The notes under the pieces: generated by a model
The model's input: the letters and a program-made list of their open reading frames with translations, nothing else
Told to the model about the DNA's origin: nothing
The model's database searches: none
Shown here: positions 29,257 through 34,243 of the stretch, one piece after another
Layout: the number at the start of each line of letters is the position of its first letter
How positions within the stretch are numbered: position 1 is the stretch's first letter
Made by a program: the position numbers and the translations under genes
Assembly (NCBI GenBank): GCA_900544645.1
Contig: UQWG01000018.1
Location: 1 to 34,243, forward strand
Length of the DNA stretch: 34,243 nucleotides
Direction: 5' to 3'
Source of the DNA: an uncultured Collinsella sp.
Lineage (GTDB): Bacteria > Actinomycetota > Coriobacteriia > Coriobacteriales > Coriobacteriaceae

Positions 29257-30086
29257 TAGAGCTCCTCTCCTGCTGCCGCAAGCTCGGCCATGGCCTGCTC
29301 AAACTGTTCATCGTTGGGCGCCTTGCCATGCCAGCCAACCTGGTTCTCCATAAAGGAGACGCCTTTGCCCTTCACCGTCTCGGCGATGATAGCGACGGGC
29401 ACGCCGGTCACCTCACGAGCCTCGGCGAAAGCCGCCTCAATCTGTGTCATGTCGTTGCCATCGGCTAGCTCGATCACATGCCACTTAAAGGCGCGGAACT
29501 TGTCAGCGAGCGGCATGGCCGAGTTGACCTCATCGATCGTGCCGTCAATCTGCAAGCCGTTGTGGTCGACGACGGCAACAAGATTGTCGAGCGCATGGTT
29601 GCCGGCAAACATGGCCGCCTCCCACACCTGGCCCTCCTCGCACTCGCCGTCGCCCAGCAACGTGTAGACGCGGTAGCTGTCACCCCAGTGCTTTGCGGCG
29701 AGTGCCATTCCAACCGCGGCGGAGATACCCTGACCGAGCGATCCGGTGGACATATCGATGCCCGGGGTGTCGTTCATGTTGGGATGGCCCTGCAGTCGGC
29801 TGCCAATATGGCGGAGCGTCTCGAGCTCTTCGACGGGAAAATAGCCGCGATTTGCCAACACCGAATACAGGCCCGGCGCCGCGTGACCCTTGGAGAGCAC
29901 AAAGCGATCGCGATCGGCCTTGTGAGGGTCAGCAGGATCGATATTCATTTCCTCAAAGTACAGATACGTCATGATGTCGGCAGCACCGAGCGATCCACCC
30001 GGATGTCCCGACTTGGCCGCGTGAACCGCAGTCACGACACCCTTCCTGACCTCATTGGCGACCTTTGCCAGCTCCTGGTTGGTCAT
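29256..30086 (-). CDS. Transketolase, N-terminal subunit
   Basis: A 276-residue thiamine-diphosphate-binding half of a split transketolase. Motifs: AKSGHPGGSLGAADI (25-39), LSKGHAAPGLYS (64-75), STGSLGQGISAAVGMA (113-128), and the TPP/Mg motif GDGECEEG to DHN (145-176, Gly145-Asp146, Asn176). The ATG at 30086 has GAGAGG upstream; the gene follows the transaldolase gene after 63 bases. Together with the C-subunit and transaldolase it reconstitutes the non-oxidative pentose phosphate pathway. Split transketolases are common in anaerobes; a PTS-linked copy suggests a dedicated catabolic role rather than the housekeeping one, although it could be the only copy. Confidence 0.95.
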   Translation of the reverse strand: MTNQELAKVANEVRKGVVTAVHAAKSGHPGGSLGAADIMTYLYFEEMNIDPADPHKADRDRFVLSKGHAAPGLYSVLANRGYFPVEELETLRHIGSRLQGHPNMNDTPGIDMSTGSLGQGISAAVGMALAAKHWGDSYRVYTLLGDGECEEGQVWEAAMFAGNHALDNLVAVVDHNGLQIDGTIDEVNSAMPLADKFRAFKWHVIELADGNDMTQIEAAFAEAREVTGVPVAIIAETVKGKGVSFMENQVGWHGKAPNDEQFEQAMAELAAAGEEL

Positions 30087-30149
30087 ACGAATTCCTCTCT
30101 TGAGAACAACCCCGGCACCGGATGACGCGATGCCGGGGCAATCCACTCG

Positions 30150-30833
30150 TTAAGCCTGAGCGACGACCTTCTGCCAATCAGCCTCAAAAGAGGCAAGGCC
30201 CTGGTCGGTCAGCGGGTGATGCAAGCATTTCTTAAGAGCGGCCATGGGGACGGTCGCAATGTCGGCACCAAGCAGCGCCGCCTGGGTCACATGGTTGGGC
30301 GTGCGGACCGAAGCGGTAATGATCTCAACGGTGTCGTCGACGTTCTTGCCGGTCCAGTCATAGTTCTTGATGCAAGTCACAACATTGTCGAGCTGCGAGA
30401 TACCGTCCTCGGCGATGTCATCGAAGCGCCCCACAAACGGGCTGATGTAGCGAGCGCCGGCGTTGGCGGCCATCAAGGCCTGGGTCGGCGAGAAAACAAG
30501 CGTCATGTTGACGCGCACACCTGCGTCGGCCAGGGCGCGGCAGGCGGCAAGGCCGGCCTCGCACACGGGAAGCTTAACCACGATGTTGGGAGCGAGGGCG
30601 GCAAGACGCTTGCCCTCCTCGATCATGCCCTCGGCAGTAGTCGCGGTGGACTCGGCAGACACGGGCAGACCCTCGCAGAGCTCGGCAATCTTGAGCATAT
30701 GGGGCTCAAAGTCGGCAAGCTTGCCGCCGGTCTTGGCGTACAGGGACGGGTTGGTGGTAACACCGGCCAGGCAGCCCCAGCTCTTGGCCTCGGCAATCTC
30801 GTCCAGATTGGCGGTATCGATAAAGAACTTCAT
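30150..30833 (-). CDS. Transaldolase, TalC/MipB (fructose-6-phosphate aldolase-like) type
   Basis: A 227-residue short transaldolase. The family N-terminus MKFFIDTANLDEI, the GVTTNPSL strand (24-31), the Schiff-base lysine Lys87 in NIVVKLPV, and VNMTLVFSPTQALMAANAGA are all present. FVGRFDD carries Phe where fructose-6-phosphate aldolase has Tyr, which favours true transaldolase activity. It moves dihydroxyacetone units between fructose-6-P, erythrose-4-P and sedoheptulose-7-P. The ATG at 30833 (not 30848) is chosen because it gives the family start and has GAAGGGG seven bases upstream. Two strong hairpins (30870-30932) separate it from the upstream gene and may lower or process the message. 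Confidence 0.94.
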   Translation of the reverse strand: MKFFIDTANLDEIAEAKSWGCLAGVTTNPSLYAKTGGKLADFEPHMLKIAELCEGLPVSAESTATTAEGMIEEGKRLAALAPNIVVKLPVCEAGLAACRALADAGVRVNMTLVFSPTQALMAANAGARYISPFVGRFDDIAEDGISQLDNVVTCIKNYDWTGKNVDDTVEIITASVRTPNHVTQAALLGADIATVPMAALKKCLHHPLTDQGLASFEADWQKVVAQA

Positions 30834-30869
30834 GGTGAACCCCTTCAAAGGAAGCTAAAACTCAAAAGA

Positions 30870-30900
30870 ATGGGACAAAGGGACTGCCCCTTTGTCCCAT
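30870..30900. repeat. Palindromic repeat ATGGGACAAAGGG, inside the PTS operon
   Basis: ATGGGACAAAGGG (30870-30882) and CCCTTTGTCCCAT (30888-30900) are perfect 13-base arms with centre ACTGC. On the minus strand the hairpin is followed by TCTTTTGAGTTTT, so partial termination is possible. It is related in plan to 12273-12303. Confidence 0.85.
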
Positions 30901-30902
30901 GT

Positions 30903-30932
30903 GCCGGGCCTGGGACATGCCCCAGGCCCGGC
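30903..30932 (-). promoter_or_regulatory. Intercistronic hairpin GCCGGGCCTGGG
   Basis: GCCGGGCCTGGG (30903-30914) and CCCAGGCCCGGC (30921-30932) are perfect 12-base arms with a 6-base loop, 20 bases after the stop of the GatZ-like gene and just before the palindromic repeat. It probably stabilises the upstream message 3' end or, together with the repeat, attenuates downstream expression. Confidence 0.7.
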
Positions 30933-30951
30933 GTCGCGTAGGAAAAGCTAC

Positions 30952-32226
30952 TTACTCGGCAAGAGCGGCCTCGATGCGGGTCGTGACGCCCTTGAGGTTA
31001 AGACCGACGACGTACTGCTTGATCGGGCGCTTGATGTGCTCGATCACAAAGCGCTTGCCGTCGATGTCCTGGGCAGCGAGGTTGCGATAGAGCTTCTCGA
31101 CCTGCTCCTTGACCTCGGGATCGTTGAACGCATAGTGGCCGGAGACATCCAGGATCTTCAGGCTGAGCTCATCGTCGGCAAGGATGTCATCGACCTGCAG
31201 GTTGACGTCGTCGCCAGTCATCCACTTGCGCCAGCGCTCGGTCTTGATAGCCTTGACCAGCAGCGTGTGATACAGGTCGGAGGGGTCATCGCACAGACCG
31301 TTGTCGACCAGGATCTGCTCGGTGGCGCAGAGCTTGAGGTAGGCGCGGGTCTCCTCGGTGCCATACTGCGGAGCGACGTTGGAGGCGGTCACGTGTGCCG
31401 GGATGTGCTCGAGCAGCGTCGCGTCGTCCAGATAGTCGGCGTTGTGCTCCTTCAGGCCCACGCCATAGCGCTTGGCCATATCGGCAAGCTCGCGGGCGTT
31501 CTTGAAGTTGTAGTGACCGACCTGCTCCGTCCAGCGGGTAAGGGTGCCGGTCTGGCCGACGATAAAGGTGGGCATGGGGCAGCCGCGCTTCTCGAGCTCG
31601 GGCTGCAGCTGAGAAATGAACTCCTCGTACTTATCGGTAGAGGTCAAGCCGCCATTGGTCTCCTCGGTACCGACCTCATAGGCGACCTCGGGCAGGTTAT
31701 GCTCGCGACGGTACTGCTCAAGGTAGTCGATAAGATCGATCGTGCGGCGAAGCACCACGTCGAGCGGAATAACCTTGCCGATCTGATAGGGATCCTTGGT
31801 GGGGTCGACCATCAGCAGGTCAAAGCCTGCCTCCATGTCGGCGACGAAGGACTTGCGGGCGAGCTCCATGGCCTCGTCCTCGGGCAGGTGGGCGTTACGC
31901 TCCTCGTCGCGCTGCCACGGACCGCCGTGATCTCGGCACAGGTAGTACGGACCGGTGTAACCCACCTCGTCGGCGACCTTCTTGATGTCGGCGGCAAAGC
32001 GCGTCTGGTCCCAACCGTTGACGTAGCCGGCGCCCATCTCGTCCATATCGACCTGGTTGCGGCTGGCGATAAACATGGGCGGGAAATCCTCGTCCTTGGC
32101 AAGCTCGAACACGGCCTGAATCAGGTTGGGGCTCATGGGGCCAATGCCGACCATGGTTGCGTGATCGCCGCTATCCTGCAGTTTGAGCATGCCCTGAACG
32201 GCCTGGCGGATGGTGAGGTTGGACAT
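30952..32226 (-). CDS. GatZ/KbaZ family protein (tagatose-bisphosphate aldolase-related)
   Basis: A 424-residue (beta/alpha)8 protein of the D-tagatose-1,6-bisphosphate aldolase non-catalytic subunit family (GatZ, KbaZ, AgaZ). Landmarks include PMFIASRNQVDMDEMGAGY (about 49-67), YYLCRDHGGPWQRDE (about 94-108), GFDLLMVDPTKD, YEVGTEETNGGL and GVGLKEHNADYLDD (about 283-296). In E. coli this family stabilises a separate class II aldolase (GatY/KbaY), but no GatY-like gene is in this operon. Some standalone family members have been reported to epimerise hexulose-6-phosphates at C4 (fructose-6-P and tagatose-6-P); His/Asp/Glu clusters here could bind the required metal. Second gene of the PTS operon; the ATG at 32226 has GAGAAGGAG upstream. 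Confidence 0.85.
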   Translation of the reverse strand: MSNLTIRQAVQGMLKLQDSGDHATMVGIGPMSPNLIQAVFELAKDEDFPPMFIASRNQVDMDEMGAGYVNGWDQTRFAADIKKVADEVGYTGPYYLCRDHGGPWQRDEERNAHLPEDEAMELARKSFVADMEAGFDLLMVDPTKDPYQIGKVIPLDVVLRRTIDLIDYLEQYRREHNLPEVAYEVGTEETNGGLTSTDKYEEFISQLQPELEKRGCPMPTFIVGQTGTLTRWTEQVGHYNFKNARELADMAKRYGVGLKEHNADYLDDATLLEHIPAHVTASNVAPQYGTEETRAYLKLCATEQILVDNGLCDDPSDLYHTLLVKAIKTERWRKWMTGDDVNLQVDDILADDELSLKILDVSGHYAFNDPEVKEQVEKLYRNLAAQDIDGKRFVIEHIKRPIKQYVVGLNLKGVTTRIEAALAE

Positions 32227-32318
32227 TTTGTTCTCCTTCTCCAGAGGATTTTTGACAAAAGTTCCCTGGGACCCAGATGTGGGCCCTATCAGTACGGATG
32301 GATTTTGTTGTGTAGGGG

Positions 32319-32356
32319 CGGTTGTGCGGAGTCAAATCCACCCCTCCGCACAACCG
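32319..32356 (-). promoter_or_regulatory. Hairpin between IIBC and GatZ-like genes
   Basis: CGGTTGTGCGGA (32319-32330) and TCCGCACAACCG (32345-32356) are perfect 12-base arms with a 14-base loop, 15 bases after the IIBC stop. There is no T-run. It is likely an mRNA-stability or processing element that allows different expression of transporter and enzymes. A smaller GGGACCC/GGGCCC hairpin lies at about 32268-32286. Confidence 0.6.
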
Positions 32357-32370
32357 GAGTCCTTAAAGGT

Positions 32371-33843
32371 TTACTTGGCCTGCTTGTCGAGCGTGGGCTT
32401 CATGGCAATCAGGATTGCAGCGGCGACCACGGCGCCAATCACGATGTCCAGGCAGAACAGCGCGACGTTGTTGGTGGCAAGGGCGACGATAAAGCCACCG
32501 TGCGGGACGTAGCAGTCGATACCCTGGAAGGCGGCGAGCGCCGCGCCCACGGCAGAGCCGATGCAGATGCCGGGCAGGGTGTGGCCAAGGTCCTTGACCG
32601 CGAAGGGGATAGCGCCCTCGGTAATGCCGATGCAGCCCATGAACAGTGCGGAGATACCCATCTGGCGATCGGCGTCATCGAACTTGTTCTTGGCGATGAG
32701 CGCAGCAAGGCCGCAGGCAATCGGGGGAATGGCGACGGCGACGCGGAACATGCCGTTGGGGCCATAGATGCCGGAGGCCATGATGGCCATGGTGAAGGTC
32801 GAGGCGGTCTTGTTGATGGGGCCACCCATATCGAAGGCGGTCATAACGCCAATGACCAGACCCAGGACAACTGCGGAACCGCCCTGCAGGCTGCCGAGCA
32901 CGCCGGTGAGCCAGTCCATCACAAAGCCAAGCGGCGTGGCCAGGATGTAGATATAGGCCATGCCCAGGACAAGCGAGGTCAGAATCGGGATGATCAGGAT
33001 GGGCATGATGGTCTGGATGGTGTTGTTGACCTTCCAGGTCTTCATCCAGCGGACAAAGTAGCCGCAGATGACCGCCATGATCATGGCGCCCAAGAAGCCG
33101 GTCGAAACGCCGTTGCCGTTAGGGGTAACGACTGCGTTGTTGACCAGGTAGCCCAGGACAAAACCGGGGGCGAGCGCGGGCTTGCCGGCCATCGAGTAGG
33201 AGATGTATGCCGCAAGCACCGGGATCATCATGGAGATGCCGGCCATGCCGATGGTGTTAAGGCTCACCATCAGCGGGTTCGTAACCTCCATGCCGTTGGC
33301 GCCGGCGGTACCGGATGCCAGCGAGAAGGCAAGAAACACGCCGCCGATAACGACGATGGGGATAAAATAGGAAACGCCGGTATTGAATGCATTGAGCAGC
33401 GTCTTGCCAGGATCGGCAAAGATAGACTGCTTGGACGCCGGTGTCGGGGCCTGCGGGGCAGCGGAGACGGCCTTCTTCTCTGCCTTGGCCTCGGCCTTGG
33501 GCGCGTCAACGGCGCCACCCGTCGCCTTGATGATCTCAATGGCCTGGTCGATGATCTTTACCGGATCGGCGATTACATCCGAGGTGCCGACCTTCAGGAA
33601 CTTGCCCTCGGCCATCTTCTGCTCAAAACGGTCCTCGTTCTCGACACCCACGTCGACGGACTCCAGGACCAGGTCGGCGGAGTCCACGTCTTCCTGCGTG
33701 AGCTCATTCTCGATACCCAGGCCACCCTGAGCCTCGACCTTGCACTCGATGCCACGGGCGGCGCATTCATCCTGAATCGCCTTCTGAGCCATATACGTGT
33801 GGGCGATACCCACAGTACAGGCGGCAACGCCTACGATCTTCAT
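32371..33843 (-). CDS. PTS fructose-type EIIBC permease
   Basis: A 490-residue fused IIB-IIC transporter of the fructose/mannitol superfamily. The IIB domain (1-100) begins MKIVGVAACTVGIAHTYMA with the phosphorylated Cys9. An Ala/Lys/Glu-rich linker covers about 113-140. The IIC domain (about 150-485) has eight to ten membrane helices, with GFLGAMIMAVICGYF and the conserved GITEGAIPFAVKD loop near residue 416 that contacts sugar in this family. It imports and phosphorylates a ketose or hexitol at C1 or C6. The ATG at 33843 places Cys9 correctly and has AGAGGGAAG upstream. First gene of the six-gene operon; the matching EIIA is the last gene. Confidence 0.94.
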   Translation of the reverse strand: MKIVGVAACTVGIAHTYMAQKAIQDECAARGIECKVEAQGGLGIENELTQEDVDSADLVLESVDVGVENEDRFEQKMAEGKFLKVGTSDVIADPVKIIDQAIEIIKATGGAVDAPKAEAKAEKKAVSAAPQAPTPASKQSIFADPGKTLLNAFNTGVSYFIPIVVIGGVFLAFSLASGTAGANGMEVTNPLMVSLNTIGMAGISMMIPVLAAYISYSMAGKPALAPGFVLGYLVNNAVVTPNGNGVSTGFLGAMIMAVICGYFVRWMKTWKVNNTIQTIMPILIIPILTSLVLGMAYIYILATPLGFVMDWLTGVLGSLQGGSAVVLGLVIGVMTAFDMGGPINKTASTFTMAIMASGIYGPNGMFRVAVAIPPIACGLAALIAKNKFDDADRQMGISALFMGCIGITEGAIPFAVKDLGHTLPGICIGSAVGAALAAFQGIDCYVPHGGFIVALATNNVALFCLDIVIGAVVAAAILIAMKPTLDKQAK

Positions 33844-33943
33844 TGCTTCCCTCTTTTCATAGAGTTGCGTGCGCAAGACACCGTTTGCGGAGGCCTCCGG
33901 AGCATTCCCTGCCGTTTGGACTTGCTGTCTTTTCGACAAGAAC

Positions 33944-33949
33944 AATATA
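33944..33949 (-). promoter_or_regulatory. Probable -10 box of the PTS operon
   Basis: TATATT on the minus strand, about 100 bases before the IIBC start. A weak TGGCAT sits 17 bases upstream, so an activator may be needed. The leader is long enough to hold control sites. Confidence 0.4.
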
Positions 33950-34003
33950 GGTGCTCGTTTTTCTTAATGCCAGCTTATTTCGGTAAACGCGCAGGTCAGA
34001 GCG

Positions 34004-34036
34004 TTGGTTATGCGATTTAGTTATGCGTTTAACCAA
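34004..34036. promoter_or_regulatory. Candidate operator upstream of the PTS operon
   Basis: TTGGTTA (34004-34010) and TAACCAA (34030-34036) are inverted, and TTATGCG is directly repeated at 34008-34014 and 34021-34027, 13 bases apart. A related GGTAAACGC lies at 33982-33990. The layout upstream of the -10 box suggests a regulator binding site, perhaps for a DeoR, LacI or AraC-type activator. Confidence 0.4.
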
Positions 34037-34173
34037 AAATGAATCCTGCGATTTTGCCCTCGATTTCAAAAGTCAAGAAGTATTTGATTTTCTCGGTAGA
34101 CGGCAGATGCGGGTTGATTTCCGATCTCAGCCGATCACATTGAGCGAATAGGCCATTCCCGCAGTTAGCCGAA

Positions 34174-34243
34174 CGCCCCCGCGGCCCCTCCTGGGGTCCG
34201 GGGGCGGCATTTTCCCAGTTGAAGGAACGGTGGAGATGTGTTT
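34174..34243 (+). other. Terminator-like hairpin and possible start of next gene
   Basis: CGCCCCCG (34174-34181) pairs with CGGGGGCG (34199-34206), with an inner GGCCCC/GGGGTCC stem, then GCATTTT on the plus strand. No plus-strand gene ends just before it. An ATG at 34236 preceded by AAGGAACGGTGGAG could begin a plus-strand gene cut off by the window end, making the hairpin a possible leader attenuator. The region 34037-34170 shows nothing recognisable. Confidence 0.3.

Noticed and set aside
30892..34020. 1042-codon plus-strand open frame opposite the PTS operon
   Set aside because: Composition is Gly/Val/Leu/Asp/His repeats typical of a shadow frame. It spans several minus-strand genes with clear domains and their intergenic hairpins.

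Overview
The window looks like a chromosomal segment of a high-GC gut actinobacterium of the Coriobacteriia, most likely Collinsella or a close relative. This is an inference from GC-rich coding sequence, strong Shine-Dalgarno sites, the gene mix (PTS sugar uptake, split transketolase, heterodimeric ABC exporters, YeiH, LarE) and many short palindromic intergenic repeats. No rRNA or phylogenetic marker was compared. The first 48 bases are not biological: they match an Illumina Nextera index/transposon adapter, so the left edge is an assembly artefact.

Left third (1-9.3 kb): a flavodoxin-like gene and a two-gene ABC exporter operon read leftward. A palindrome-dense intergenic stretch (about 4.8-5.7 kb) follows and contains the small SRP RNA with a recognisable promoter and terminator stem. 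Next come a fused tadA/glycerate kinase gene, tRNA-Ser(UGA) with encoded CCA, a TetR regulator and lemA. tRNA-Ser, tadA and SRP RNA sitting together is a common bacterial arrangement.

Middle (9.3-22 kb): ilvE, a DedA membrane protein, cysE, then a MarR - ABC - ABC operon encoding a second asymmetric exporter with a repeated motif at its promoter. After this come a 96-residue orphan, a nitroreductase, a single-pass membrane protein, an unusual sigma-54-activator-like protein whose ATPase motifs are degenerate, a YeiH transporter and a divergent GntR/FCD regulator.

Right third (22-34.2 kb): glmS with an inverted-repeat operator, a LacI regulator, a HAD phosphatase, larE without other lar genes, and a 690-bp non-coding stretch holding a decayed winged-helix gene fragment and a perfect 32-bp-arm palindrome. 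The last 6 kb is one leftward operon: PTS fructose-type IIBC, a GatZ/KbaZ-family protein, a TalC-type transaldolase, transketolase N- and C-terminal halves, and a PTS IIA. Together these would import and phosphorylate a ketose or polyol and pass it into the non-oxidative pentose phosphate pathway. It is the best candidate here for an undescribed system.

Across the window at least three families of short palindromic repeats, most with a GGGACAG-like core, lie between genes and often abut stop codons. No repeat-associated transposase, CRISPR array, insertion sequence or prophage gene was seen.
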